Source of the DNA: Hymenobacter fodinae
GTDB lineage: Bacteria > Bacteroidota > Bacteroidia > Cytophagales > Hymenobacteraceae
Assembly: GCF_004745825.1 (NCBI RefSeq)
Contig: NZ_SRLA01000004.1
Location: forward strand, 62,001-126,000
Length of the DNA stretch: 64,000 bases
Reading direction: 5' to 3'
The position numbers and the translations under genes were made by a program. This document shows positions 40,547 to 49,001 of the stretch, piece by piece (positions within the stretch are counted from its first letter, which is position 1; each line of letters opens with the position of its first letter). Below the pieces are notes generated by a model. The model did not search any database and was not told the origin of the DNA. It was given only the letters and a program-made list of their open reading frames with translations.

Positions 40547-41698
40547 CTAGATTTTCTGAGGTTGCTTCCGGTACATCTTGGCCAGCTGCTCTACGGCGTA
40601 ATCTACTTCTTCCGCTGTGTTGTATTTGCTCATGGAGAAGCGGATGGCTCCCCGGTTCTGATCGGCGCCTAGCGCATTCAGCACGTGCGACCCTGCATTG
40701 GCTCCGCTGGTACAGGCTGATCCGCCCGAAACAGACACCCGATTGATGTCGAGGTTGAACAACAGCATCTCGTTCATATCAGAGGGAGGCAAGCTCACGT
40801 TCAGCACGGTGTACAAGCTTTCATCCGCCACCGCCGAGGTACCATTGAAGTCAACCCCATCAATCTCGGTCCGGAGCTTTTGAATAAAACGGTCTTTAAG
40901 CCCCTGGATGTGCTGCTGATGCTCTGCCATGCCACGGGAAGCAATTTCCAGGGCTTTTGCTAGGCCTACAATGCCGTACACATTTTCAGTGCCGGCTCGT
41001 TGGTTGCGCTCCTGCGAGCCACCATGGATAAGAGAATCTACCAGCACACCCGACCGGCGGTACAGGAAGCCCACGCCTTTCGGTCCGTGGAATTTGTGCG
41101 CTGAGCCTACCAGAAAATCTGTTTTTATTTTCTGCACATCCAACTGGTAGTGCCCCATAGTCTGCACCGTATCCGTATGGAATACCGCGTTGTGCTGTTG
41201 GCAGATTTCCCCAATTGCCTGAATGTCGTTGAGGTTGCCAATTTCATTATTCGCGTGCATCAGGCTCACATAGGTACGCCCCTGGTGGTTGCGCAGTAGC
41301 TCATCCAGATGTTCAAGATCAAGCCGACCCTGGTCATCGTGGCGCACATAGCTCAGTTGAATATCACCGGCTTTCTCCAGCGCTTGCAGCGTGTGCAACA
41401 CGGCATGATGCTCCAGCGGCGAGGTTATTGCGTGCCGTAAACCCAACGTCCGCACGCTGCCAAAAGCAGCGTAATTATCGGCTTCCGTACCGCAAGAAGT
41501 AAACACAATCTCCGCTGGCGCTGCGTTGATCAGGTGCGCAATAGTTTTACGTGCATTCTCAATTGCTGCCCGCACCTGTCGCCCGTGCCCATGAATACTG
41601 CTGGGGTTTCCAAAGTGGTCACGCATAAATGGCAGCATGGCGTCCAGCACCTCTGGGTCAAGAGGAGTCGTGGCGGCATTATCGAAATACACAGTCAT
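40547..41698 (-). CDS. cysteine desulfurase (NifS/IscS-like)
   Basis: 383 residues from ATG 41698 (the conserved start is MTVYFDNAATTPLDP; a start 15 codons upstream is rejected). PLP enzyme releasing sulfur from cysteine for Fe-S clusters and thiolation. It has the pocket residues in SCGTEADNYAAFG and ANNEIGNLND, the PLP Lys in VGSAHKFHGPKGVG, and the loop Cys in VSGGSACTSGA that carries the persulfide. The lack of an adjacent iscU means IscS versus NifS cannot be decided; it could also serve tRNA thiolation. Confidence 0.93.
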   Translation of the reverse strand: MTVYFDNAATTPLDPEVLDAMLPFMRDHFGNPSSIHGHGRQVRAAIENARKTIAHLINAAPAEIVFTSCGTEADNYAAFGSVRTLGLRHAITSPLEHHAVLHTLQALEKAGDIQLSYVRHDDQGRLDLEHLDELLRNHQGRTYVSLMHANNEIGNLNDIQAIGEICQQHNAVFHTDTVQTMGHYQLDVQKIKTDFLVGSAHKFHGPKGVGFLYRRSGVLVDSLIHGGSQERNQRAGTENVYGIVGLAKALEIASRGMAEHQQHIQGLKDRFIQKLRTEIDGVDFNGTSAVADESLYTVLNVSLPPSDMNEMLLFNLDINRVSVSGGSACTSGANAGSHVLNALGADQNRGAIRFSMSKYNTAEEVDYAVEQLAKMYRKQPQKI

Positions 41699-41744
41699 GA
41701 GCAAAACGGCTAAACAGAAAGGAATAGGCGAAAAACGATACAAA

Positions 41745-41782
41745 AATAAAGGATTCCGGCGGGGTAGCCGGAATCCTTTATT
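41745..41782 (-). terminator. terminator of the phosphoglucosamine mutase gene
   Basis: AATAAAGGATTCCGGC and GCCGGAATCCTTTATT form a perfect 16-bp stem with a 6-nt loop, about 96 nt after the stop codon on the minus strand. Confidence 0.85.
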
Positions 41783-41877
41783 TCAATGAGTGCCCGTGAG
41801 CAGTCGAATATCTTGCAAAAGGCGCAACGACAGACCGCAATTAGTAGGCACTCAGCCTAGAATGCTGGGCTTTAGCC

Positions 41878-43266
41878 CTATTGGTTGATAATTTCCTTTA
41901 TATCACCAATAATTTTGTTGGCCAGATGGTCAGCCGTAGCGTTAGAGTCTGATTCTGCATAAATGCGAATGATAGGCTCCGTATTCGACTTACGCAGATG
42001 CACCCACTCCTTATCAAACTCAATTTTCACCCCATCAATTGTATTGATAGGCTGCTTGGCGTAGCGTTTCAGCATTTGCACCAGCACCTCATCGGTATTG
42101 ATTTCCGGCGTGAGTTCGATTTTATTTTTAGAGATGAAGTAGTTGGGGTACGATGCCCGCAGGCGCGTCATGGTAAGGCCCGTATTAGCGAGGTGACTCA
42201 AAAACAGGGCAATACCTACCAATGAGTCGCGGCCGTAGTGCAGCTCGGGGTAAATGATACCACCATTACCCTCACCGCCAATTACAGCGGAGGTTTCCTT
42301 CATTTTGTTGACCACGTTCACTTCGCCTACGGCCGCCGCAGCATAGCTTCCGCCATGCTTTTCGGTCACATCGCGCAGGGCCCGAGTGCTGCTCAGGTTA
42401 CTTACGGTGTTGCCACCGCCATTCTGCTGCAACACGTAATCAGATACCGCTACTAGCGTGTATTCCTCGCCGAACATGGTTCCGTCTTCGTTCACCAGTG
42501 CTAGACGGTCAACATCAGGGTCCACCACAATTCCAACGTCAAACCCACCTTTGGCCAGAATGCGCGAAATATCGCGCAGATTCTCGGGGAGTGGTTCAGG
42601 GTTATGCGCGAAGTCACCGGTAGGCTCGCAGTATAGCTTCTCAATCACCTCAACGCCCAGCGCTTCCAGCAGCATAGGCACTGCAAAGCCGCCCGTAGAA
42701 TTTACTGCATCTACTACCACCCGGAAGTTACGGGCCTTAATAGCCTCCTTGTTCACTAAGGGCAACTGCAGGATAGCCTCAATATGCTGCTGCAGGAATG
42801 TCTCGTCGGTGGTGTAGTGGCCTAGCTTGGTAACGGGGGCAAAGTCAAATGCTTCTGAGTCGCCTAGTGCCAACACTAGCTTGCCATCCTCATCCGAAAT
42901 AAACTCCCCCTTGCTGTTGAGTAGCTTGAGCGCGTTCCACTGCTTAGGATTATGAGATGCCGTCAGAATAATTCCACCACCAGCTTGCTTAGCCGGAACT
43001 GCCATTTCCACCGTAGGGGTGGTACTCAGGCCCAGATCGATAACATTAATCCCTAGCCCTTGCAACGTGGCCGACACCAGACGGCTGACCATATCGCCAG
43101 ACAAACGGGCGTCTCGGCCGATAACGATAGTATTATTATTGGTTTGGTTGAGAACCCACGTGCCAAATGCAGCCGCGTATTTCACCACGTCAATCGGCGT
43201 TAAGCCTTCACCAGCTGCACCACCTATGGTTCCTCGGATGCCCGAAATTGATTTTATTAAAGCCAC
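41878..43266 (-). CDS. glmM: phosphoglucosamine mutase
   Basis: 462 residues of the alpha-D-phosphohexomutase family. The phosphoserine loop is TASHNPKQWNALK (about 103-115), the metal loop DPDVDRLALV, the sugar-binding loop GEGNGGIIYP, and the phosphate-binding C-terminal segment RKSNTEPIIRIYAES. Forms glucosamine-1-phosphate for peptidoglycan and lipopolysaccharide. Bacteroidota homologues are sometimes annotated just as phosphoglucosamine mutase; PGM/PMM activity cannot be excluded. Confidence 0.9.
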   Translation of the reverse strand: MALIKSISGIRGTIGGAAGEGLTPIDVVKYAAAFGTWVLNQTNNNTIVIGRDARLSGDMVSRLVSATLQGLGINVIDLGLSTTPTVEMAVPAKQAGGGIILTASHNPKQWNALKLLNSKGEFISDEDGKLVLALGDSEAFDFAPVTKLGHYTTDETFLQQHIEAILQLPLVNKEAIKARNFRVVVDAVNSTGGFAVPMLLEALGVEVIEKLYCEPTGDFAHNPEPLPENLRDISRILAKGGFDVGIVVDPDVDRLALVNEDGTMFGEEYTLVAVSDYVLQQNGGGNTVSNLSSTRALRDVTEKHGGSYAAAAVGEVNVVNKMKETSAVIGGEGNGGIIYPELHYGRDSLVGIALFLSHLANTGLTMTRLRASYPNYFISKNKIELTPEINTDEVLVQMLKRYAKQPINTIDGVKIEFDKEWVHLRKSNTEPIIRIYAESDSNATADHLANKIIGDIKEIINQ

Positions 43267-43395
43267 AGTTTTGAGTCTATTTTGAATTGCGCAAAAGTAG
43301 ACAATACCCCCTGCTTTCCCTACGAAAGTTGCGCTAGGCCAGTCTGCTTACGCGTGATATTGCCCACGTATGTATGCCCGAAGACTTTAAAAGGA

Positions 43396-43426
43396 TTTAG
43401 CACACGCCGTATAAACTGTATATTTG
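43396..43426 (+). promoter_or_regulatory. mazG promoter giving an almost leaderless transcript
   Basis: TATATTTG (43419-43426) is an exact TAnnTTTG and TTTA at 43396-43399 is one base off the -33 TTTG, with a 19-nt spacer. The mazG ATG starts only 6 nt after the -7 element, so the start site would fall at or within a few bases of the ATG. Confidence 0.5.
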
Positions 43427-43431
43427 ACATA

Positions 43432-44271
43432 ATGGAATATAATACTGCCGATCGGCGCCCGGAACAGTTAGCCGCCTTTAGTCGCCTCCTTGATGTGCTT
43501 GACCGCTTGCGGGCAGAGTGCCCCTGGGACCGGAAACAGACCCTGCAAAGCCTACGCCACCTCACAATTGAAGAAACGTACGAGCTTGGTGATGCTATTC
43601 TGCGCAACGACCTACCAGACTTAAAAAAGGAGTTGGGCGACGTCATGCTGCATCTCACCTTTTACGCCAAAATTGCCAGCGAGCAGGGCGCATTCGATAT
43701 TGCGGACGTCCTTAACGCACAGTGCGAAAAGCTTATTTTTCGGCATCCACACATCTATGGCAACGCACAGGCAGAAACAGAAGACGACGTTAAACGTAAC
43801 TGGGAACAACTCAAACTACAGGAAAAAGGTAACACCTCTGTACTAGGTGGCGTACCTGTGTCGTTACCGGCTTTAGTGAAGGCCATGCGCATTCAGGAAA
43901 AAGCCCGTGGCGCTGGCTTCGACTGGGAAAAACCTGAGCAAGTATGGGCAAAGGTACAGGAGGAGCTCGGCGAATTCGCCGAAGAGTACGCTCAAAAAGA
44001 CCCTGCTACCGTTAATCAGGAGCAAGCCAGTGCTGAATTTGGCGACTTGCTTTTCTCTCTAATCAACTTTGCTCGTCACGCAGGTATTAACCCGGAAGAA
44101 GCGCTTGAGCAGACCAACCGTAAGTTTATTCAACGGTTTCAATACCTTGAAAATGAAGCAAATCGTGATGGACACCTACTCAAGGATCTTACCCTTGCGC
44201 AGATGGATCGTTACTGGGAACAAGCTAAAAAGCTCCCCCCTAATTCATCGGAGAATACCGCAATAAAATAG
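43432..44271 (+). CDS. mazG: nucleoside triphosphate pyrophosphohydrolase MazG
   Basis: 279 residues from ATG 43432 (frames upstream belong to the intergenic region). Hydrolyses NTPs and non-canonical nucleotides to the monophosphate. Two MazG domains: the first from about 14 to 120 with CPWDRKQTLQSLRHLTIEETYELGDAI and LKKELGDVMLHLTFYAKIA (Glu/Asp metal ligands), the second from about 140 to 260 with VQEELGEFAEEY and AEFGDLLFSLINFARH. This is the usual E. coli-type tandem architecture. The promoter lies immediately upstream. Confidence 0.95.
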   Translation: MEYNTADRRPEQLAAFSRLLDVLDRLRAECPWDRKQTLQSLRHLTIEETYELGDAILRNDLPDLKKELGDVMLHLTFYAKIASEQGAFDIADVLNAQCEKLIFRHPHIYGNAQAETEDDVKRNWEQLKLQEKGNTSVLGGVPVSLPALVKAMRIQEKARGAGFDWEKPEQVWAKVQEELGEFAEEYAQKDPATVNQEQASAEFGDLLFSLINFARHAGINPEEALEQTNRKFIQRFQYLENEANRDGHLLKDLTLAQMDRYWEQAKKLPPNSSENTAIK

Positions 44272-44365
44272 CCTTTTTTTGGGCTGCGAAGCGTTTAAAA
44301 GCTTCTAAAGCCATTTTTCATTTGGCGGCACACATGTTTTTACTTAGGTTTGCCAAGGCTAGCCC

Positions 44366-44373
44366 TACTTTTG
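44366..44373 (+). promoter_or_regulatory. candidate -7 element of the exb operon
   Basis: TACTTTTG matches TAnnTTTG. A TTTG lies 13 nt upstream, too close for the usual -33, so the promoter is only partly supported. It would leave a leader of about 160 nt. Confidence 0.35.
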
Positions 44374-44380
44374 GAACAGG

Positions 44381-44445
44381 CCCCGCACACGAGCAGACCC
44401 ATGTTTTTTAAGACCATTTTTGGTCGAGCGTGAGGGTGAGCGGGG
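44381..44445 (+). promoter_or_regulatory. structured leader upstream of exbB
   Basis: CCCCGCACAC (44381-44390) and GTGAGCGGGG (44436-44445) form a 10-bp stem with one mismatch that encloses a GACCA-TTTT-TGGTC hairpin (44412-44425). It lies between the predicted promoter and the exbB ATG. A regulatory role is inferred from shape and position only. Confidence 0.4.
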
Positions 44446-44537
44446 CTTCTCTGTCTGTAGGCTTGTCAGACCAATTGTTCACTTTTTTTACAGTCAACTT
44501 CAACCTTTCACCAACAACCCACTAATTCTCCGGAACA

Positions 44538-45422
44538 ATGGAACAAAAGAATGCCATGAACAAGCCCGCGGCTCGGCCCGCCGCTGCTGCTGCGCCGCAA
44601 GGTGAAGCCAAGGGTGGTGGTTCGTCCCTATTTGCCGTACTCGCCATCATTTTGGCTTTTGTAGTAAGCGTAATTGTTTTCGTTTTCGTCCTCGGTGACG
44701 GCAGCCACTTCCAAGGTGGTAACCACGAAAACAACCCTCTGCCCGGCGACTACTTCGGTGTAGTTTACAAAGGTGGTCCCGTAGTACCCGTACTGATTAC
44801 CATGTTCCTGTGCGTAATCATCTTCTCTATCGAGCGTGCTCTGACTCTGGGCCGTGCTAAAGGCAGCAAGAGCATCGAGTCGTTCGTTCGCACTATCCGT
44901 CAGAAACTGAACGTGAACGATATCACGGGTGCTATTGCCGCCTGCGATCAGCAAAAAGGTTCGGTTGCTAACGTAGTAAAAGCTGGTCTGGTAAAATACC
45001 AGGAGATGGCTCGTGAGCGTCACATGGAGAAAGACCAGAAAGTTCTGGCTATCCAAAAGGAAATCGAAGAGTCGACGGCTTTGGAACTGCCAATGCTGGA
45101 GAAAAACCTGGTTATCATCTCAACCCTAGCTTCTATCGCTACGCTGGTAGGTCTGATTGGTACGGTACTAGGTATGATCAAGGCCTTCTCGGCACTTGCT
45201 CAAGGTGGCGCTCCTGACGCAGTAGGTCTGGCTAACGGTATTTCGGAAGCTCTTATCAACACCGCTCTGGGTATCAGCACCTCGGCTCTGGCTATCGTAG
45301 CTTACAACTTCTTCACTAGCAAGATTGACGAGCTGACCTATAGCATTGACGAAGCTGGCTTCAGCATCATCCAGACCTTCTCGGCCCAGCACGGCGCGAC
45401 TGAGCACAACACAACTGTGTAA
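44538..45422 (+). CDS. exbB: MotA/TolQ/ExbB proton channel
   Basis: 294 residues. Ala/Pro-rich N-terminus, then a membrane helix (LFAVLAIILAFVVSVIVFVFV), a second (VPVLITMFLCVIIFSIERALTLG), and two more in the C-terminal half (LVIISTLASIATLVGLIGTVLGMIKAF and TALGISTSALAIVAYNFFT); the ExbB family signature is in this last pair. Together with ExbD it forms the motor that powers TonB for outer-membrane uptake. First gene of an exbB-exbD-exbD-tonB set. Confidence 0.93.
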   Translation: MEQKNAMNKPAARPAAAAAPQGEAKGGGSSLFAVLAIILAFVVSVIVFVFVLGDGSHFQGGNHENNPLPGDYFGVVYKGGPVVPVLITMFLCVIIFSIERALTLGRAKGSKSIESFVRTIRQKLNVNDITGAIAACDQQKGSVANVVKAGLVKYQEMARERHMEKDQKVLAIQKEIEESTALELPMLEKNLVIISTLASIATLVGLIGTVLGMIKAFSALAQGGAPDAVGLANGISEALINTALGISTSALAIVAYNFFTSKIDELTYSIDEAGFSIIQTFSAQHGATEHNTTV

Positions 45423-45495
45423 TTACTTAGTGCAGTAGTGCACTAATACATAGGTTCATTCGTTTCCGAAAGTAAGCCATCTAACTACACCAGCA

Positions 45496-46122
45496 ATGCC
45501 CAAAGTAAAGCCTCATAGAACCTCACCATCGTTGGACATGACTCCGATGGTAGACTTGGCCTTTTTGCTGGTGACTTTCTTCATGCTCACCACGAAATTT
45601 GCCCCGGAAGAGGCAGTTGTGGTGGACACCCCTTCCTCTACCTCAGAACTGCGTTTGCCTGAATCTCACGTAATCACGATTGCCGTAGATAAAGACAAGC
45701 GCGTGTTCTTTGGAATGGACGACGACGAAATCAAGGCTGATTTGCTTAAGCAGGTTGGAGCTAAGTACGGGGTAAGCTTTACCGCCGCTCAGGTTCAAGC
45801 CTTTAGAGGCGTTGCTTCCAGCTTTGGCACTCCCATCGAAAAGCTGCCCGCTCTCCTTAACTTGGATAGCGAACAGCGTAAGTCTTATAAGCAAGAAGGC
45901 ATTCCTTCTGATTCGCTTAATAATCAACTTATCGAGTGGATTGTGACCGCGCAGTCGCTTAGTCGTAAACAGTTCAGTAAGCCCGCTTACATTGCTATCA
46001 AAGGCGATGGTGACGCGGACGTACCGACAGTGAAGAAAGTCATCAGCCTGATGCAGGACAAGAACATTAACCGGTTCAACCTAATTACCGACCTCGAAAC
46101 CAAACCGGTGGCCGGTAAGTAA
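45496..46122 (+). CDS. exbD: ExbD/TolR biopolymer transport protein 1
   Basis: 208 residues. A short cytoplasmic segment leads into the single transmembrane helix with the proton-binding Asp in SLDMTPMVDLAFLLVTFFMLTT (second Asp); then a periplasmic domain of about 160 residues, longer than in E. coli ExbD (about 140 in total), with an inserted region (about 95-140). ExbB-ExbD complexes use the proton gradient to energise TonB. Two different ExbD proteins in one set is common in Bacteroidota. Confidence 0.92.
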   Translation: MPKVKPHRTSPSLDMTPMVDLAFLLVTFFMLTTKFAPEEAVVVDTPSSTSELRLPESHVITIAVDKDKRVFFGMDDDEIKADLLKQVGAKYGVSFTAAQVQAFRGVASSFGTPIEKLPALLNLDSEQRKSYKQEGIPSDSLNNQLIEWIVTAQSLSRKQFSKPAYIAIKGDGDADVPTVKKVISLMQDKNINRFNLITDLETKPVAGK

Positions 46123-46133
46123 TCCGCACAGAC

Positions 46134-46658
46134 ATGGCAGAAATCCAACAACAAGCCTCCGGAGGCGGAAAAGGCGGCAAGAAGCGGGCTAAGAAAATGT
46201 CGACTAAAATCGACATGACACCTATGGTGGACTTGGCCTTCCTGCTCCTGACCTTTTTCATGCTCACCACAACGTTCAGCAAGCCCACCGTCATGCAGGT
46301 AACCATGCCGGTAAAGGAAAAGGATAATAAGGATCCTACGGTACTAAAAGCCTCGGATGCCTTCACTGTCCTGCTAGGCGAGAACAACAAGATCTATTAT
46401 TACGAAGGGCTTCTAGATGCTACCACGAAGCCTGAACTGAAGTTGAGCAGCTACGATGCCAACGGTATCCGTAAAACGCTACTAGACCGTCGGCGTGTTA
46501 ACCCCGGCACTGTAGTGCTGATCAAACCAGACGACAAGTCGAAGTATAAAAACATGGTCGACATCCTTGACGAAATGAACATCACTGACCAGAAGAAATA
46601 TGCGTTGGTGCCCATTTCTAAAGCAGATGAAGACCTGATTAAATCATCTGGATTATGA
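46134..46658 (+). CDS. exbD: ExbD/TolR biopolymer transport protein 2
   Basis: 174 residues, 11 nt after the first exbD. A basic, Gly-rich start (GGGKGGKKRAKKMSTK) precedes the helix KIDMTPMVDLAFLLLTFFMLTT with the conserved Asp. The periplasmic part has the TolR fold (VLLGENNKIYYYEG, VLIKPDDKSKYKNMVDILDEM). The stop codon overlaps the tonB start (ATGA), so the two are translationally coupled. Confidence 0.92.
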   Translation: MAEIQQQASGGGKGGKKRAKKMSTKIDMTPMVDLAFLLLTFFMLTTTFSKPTVMQVTMPVKEKDNKDPTVLKASDAFTVLLGENNKIYYYEGLLDATTKPELKLSSYDANGIRKTLLDRRRVNPGTVVLIKPDDKSKYKNMVDILDEMNITDQKKYALVPISKADEDLIKSSGL

Positions 46659-47488
46659 TGGACAACACACAGTTGGCCAAAGCTTCCCTCGACGATATCG
46701 TCTTCGAGGGTCGCAATAAGGCCTATGGAGCCTACGTAATCCGGCGCGTGTATGGTAAGCACGTTACCAGAGCCGTACTTCTTGCCGTTGCTTTTTTCGC
46801 TATTATGATTGCGTTCCCTCTCGTGGCTCGCATGATGAAAAAGGAAGAAGTGGTGAAAGATGACGCGATGCTGAAGGTGAACGAGCTGATGGAAGCACCG
46901 CCGCTGGATGCTACGAAGCCACCACCACCGCCGCCGCCGCCGCCAGACGCGCCGCCACCACCACCGCCAAAGCTCTCTACTGTTAAGTTCACTCCTCCCG
47001 TTGTAAAGAAGGACGAGGAAGTGAAGAAAGTAGAAGAGATTCCAGATCAGGAAGATCTGAAAGAGAAAACGGTGGCTACTGAGACTGTGAAGGGCAACAC
47101 CGACAACCCAGCTGACTTGGCTGGTTTGGAACCTGGTGAAGGCACGAAAGCGGTAGAAGAAGTAGTTGAAAGCAAACCTTACACCTACGTAGAGCAAATG
47201 CCGGTTTTCCCCGGCGGCACGGAAGCTTTGCTGGCTTACATCGGTAAGAACATCAAGTATCCAGCCATGGCACTACGCAACCAGGTTGAAGGTCGCGTGT
47301 TTATCAAGTTCGTAGTAGGTGCCGATGGCTCTGTTACTAATGCTGAAGTTCAGAAGGGTATTGGTGCAGGTTGCGACGAAGAATCGCTCCGTGTTATCAA
47401 AAACCTCCCGAAGTTCACGCCAGGTAAACAGAATGGTCGTGCTGTACCAGTTTACTACACTGTTCCAGTAACGTTTGCTATCAAGTAA
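46655..47488 (+). CDS. tonB: energy transducer TonB 1
   Basis: 277 residues. Anchored by a helix (VLLAVAFFAIMIAFPLVARMM), then a proline-rich rod (PPPPPPPPPDAPPPPPPKL, about 89-108) and a Lys/Glu-rich stretch that span the periplasm, and a C-terminal TonB domain (about 185-277: YVEQMPVFPGGTEALLAYIGKNIKYPAMALRNQVEGRVFIKFVV and on to VPVYYTVPVTFAIK). ATG at 46655 overlaps exbD by 4 nt; a second ATG follows at once (46658). It passes energy from ExbB-ExbD to outer-membrane receptors such as the SusC/RagA family. Confidence 0.94.
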   Translation: MMDNTQLAKASLDDIVFEGRNKAYGAYVIRRVYGKHVTRAVLLAVAFFAIMIAFPLVARMMKKEEVVKDDAMLKVNELMEAPPLDATKPPPPPPPPPDAPPPPPPKLSTVKFTPPVVKKDEEVKKVEEIPDQEDLKEKTVATETVKGNTDNPADLAGLEPGEGTKAVEEVVESKPYTYVEQMPVFPGGTEALLAYIGKNIKYPAMALRNQVEGRVFIKFVVGADGSVTNAEVQKGIGAGCDEESLRVIKNLPKFTPGKQNGRAVPVYYTVPVTFAIK

Positions 47489-47516
47489 ACTTTGGCTTAG
47501 GGCCAAAAACCAAATT

Positions 47517-47556
47517 ATCCCCGGATCATGTTCACGCATGGTTCGGGGATTTTTTA
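47517..47556 (+). terminator. terminator after the first tonB
   Basis: ATCCCCGGA pairs with TTCGGGGAT (one G-U pair), with an inner CATG/CATG stem, followed by a run of T. It separates the two tonB genes. Confidence 0.85.
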
Positions 47557-47703
47557 TTGCATAAAAAATATATAGTCGGCTCGCATACTATACAATCAAG
47601 AAGATGCGTTCAATAGTTGAAAGCCAGCGGATAGCGAGTAGATTATAGTGAGTTATGGCTTGAATGTTAGCATATCACATCGTTCATTTTTATCCATATA
47701 GCC

Positions 47704-48534
47704 ATGACTAACACCTCGCAAACCCCAATTATCTCTTTCGACGACATTGTCTTTGAAGGACGCAACAAAGCTTATGGCGCTTATGTATTGCGCCGGATTT
47801 ATGGCCGCCACGTTTATACCGCTGTATTGCTAGCTACTGCACTTACAACACTTCTGATTGCATTCCCCATTCTGGTTCAGCGGCTGTGGCCTAGTAAAGT
47901 AGTAGTACCAGGACTACTTGATTTGCCTAAGCCAGTCATTGAGTTCGAACAGGTCAAGCTTCCGACTGATGTAGTCACTCCTCCCCCAGCAGCGGCGCAG
48001 CCAAAAACTGTAACGGTACGGCCACCGGCAGAGACTGCACCAACAGTAGTTCGGGATGAGTTGGCAAAGCCCGCTAATGATAAACCAGAAAATACCGTTG
48101 ACATTGAAGGACCCGTTGCCGTAGGCCCGGTAGCCACTGATGGAACAGGCCTAGGTGAAATTGTAGGGCCCGGAAATGGCAAAGACACGACGGGTAAGCC
48201 TACTGCGCCGGCAGAGATGACGCCGTTCGTTCACGTAGAGGAAATGCCAGATTTTGTGGGCGGGCAGGCTGCCCTTGCTAAATACTTGCAGCGGCATCTC
48301 AAGTATCCTTCTTCTGCTTTGCGCTCTAGCATCTCCGGAAAGGTATTCGTAGCCTTCACAGTTAACTCCGACGGGACTATCAAAGATGTGGAGATTTTGA
48401 AAGGACTCGGCTACGGTACTGATGAAGAAGCCACTCGGGTTATTAGCTCAATGCCAGCTTGGAAACCTGGCCGCCAGAATAACAGAGCAGTTCCTGTGCG
48501 CTACACATTGCCTATTACCTTCCGTTATGAGTAG
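47704..48534 (+). CDS. tonB: energy transducer TonB 2
   Basis: 276 residues and a paralogue of the preceding TonB: the N-terminal DDIVFEGRNKAYGAYVLRRIYGRHVYTAVLLATALTTLLIAFPIL is nearly the same motif set, and the C-terminal TonB domain (VEEMPDFVGGQAALAKYLQRHLKYPSSALRSSISGKVFVAFTVNS to RYTLPITFRYE) is intact. The linker differs: Pro/Thr/Val-rich rather than a polyproline run. With separate transcripts, the two may serve different receptors or conditions. Terminators flank it on both sides. Confidence 0.93.
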   Translation: MTNTSQTPIISFDDIVFEGRNKAYGAYVLRRIYGRHVYTAVLLATALTTLLIAFPILVQRLWPSKVVVPGLLDLPKPVIEFEQVKLPTDVVTPPPAAAQPKTVTVRPPAETAPTVVRDELAKPANDKPENTVDIEGPVAVGPVATDGTGLGEIVGPGNGKDTTGKPTAPAEMTPFVHVEEMPDFVGGQAALAKYLQRHLKYPSSALRSSISGKVFVAFTVNSDGTIKDVEILKGLGYGTDEEATRVISSMPAWKPGRQNNRAVPVRYTLPITFRYE

Positions 48535-48587
48535 GCCCAGCAATTAGTTGTGCTTACAGCTATTGCTATAGGTCTTCTTACAAGTTG

Positions 48588-48639
48588 AACAGCTCTAGCG
48601 GCATGAATTCATTGAAATTCATGCCGCTAGAGCTGTTTT
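48588..48639 (+). terminator. long hairpin terminator after the second tonB
   Basis: AACAGCTCTAGCGGCATGAA plus TT pairs perfectly with its complement at 48616-48637 (22 bp, 6-nt loop), followed by TT. This is the longest perfect stem in the window. Confidence 0.9.
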
Positions 48640-48705
48640 AGTGACAATATTTTAATCTAGGCCACGTTTGGGTTAGCTCATAATCGAACAAATAAGAGGT
48701 TTAAT

Positions 48706-48713
48706 TATGTTTG
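48706..48713 (+). promoter_or_regulatory. candidate -7 element before the small membrane protein gene
   Basis: TATGTTTG is an exact TAnnTTTG match, 34 nt before the ATG at 48747. No -33 at the expected distance. Confidence 0.35.
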
Positions 48714-48746
48714 TTGAATATCATCTTTTTTACCTTGTCTTCTCTT

Positions 48747-49001
48747 ATGCTTGACCTCACACCAACCGAAGAGCGTTTAGGCACTAGTTCCAAGCAGCGC
48801 TTTACCCATTACTTTATGCTGGTTATGGCCCTCATTTATATGGGCTTAGGTATATTTCTTTGGACTGAGGCTGCTAGTGTTCTCACTATATCAACTGGCA
48901 AACGCCAATTGCTAGGGGCAGTCTTTGTGATTTACGGAATCATTAGATTTGTTCGCACCTACCAACAACACTTTAAAAAACGCGACACAGATGCACGCTA
49001 A
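48747..49001 (+). CDS. small two-helix membrane protein
   Basis: 84 residues from ATG 48747. A polar N-terminus (about 1-20) precedes two membrane helices (YFMLVMALIYMGLGIFLWT and LLGAVFVIYGIIRFVRTYQ) and a basic tail. The 3' end overlaps the start of the next gene by 11 nt, suggesting co-translation with the solute-binding lipoprotein. No recognised family. An upstream TTG start is possible but less likely. Confidence 0.65.
   Translation: MLDLTPTEERLGTSSKQRFTHYFMLVMALIYMGLGIFLWTEAASVLTISTGKRQLLGAVFVIYGIIRFVRTYQQHFKKRDTDAR

Noticed and set aside
46910..46975. CCG/CCA-rich run that looks like a simple repeat
   Set aside because: It encodes the proline rod of TonB; not a separate tandem repeat.
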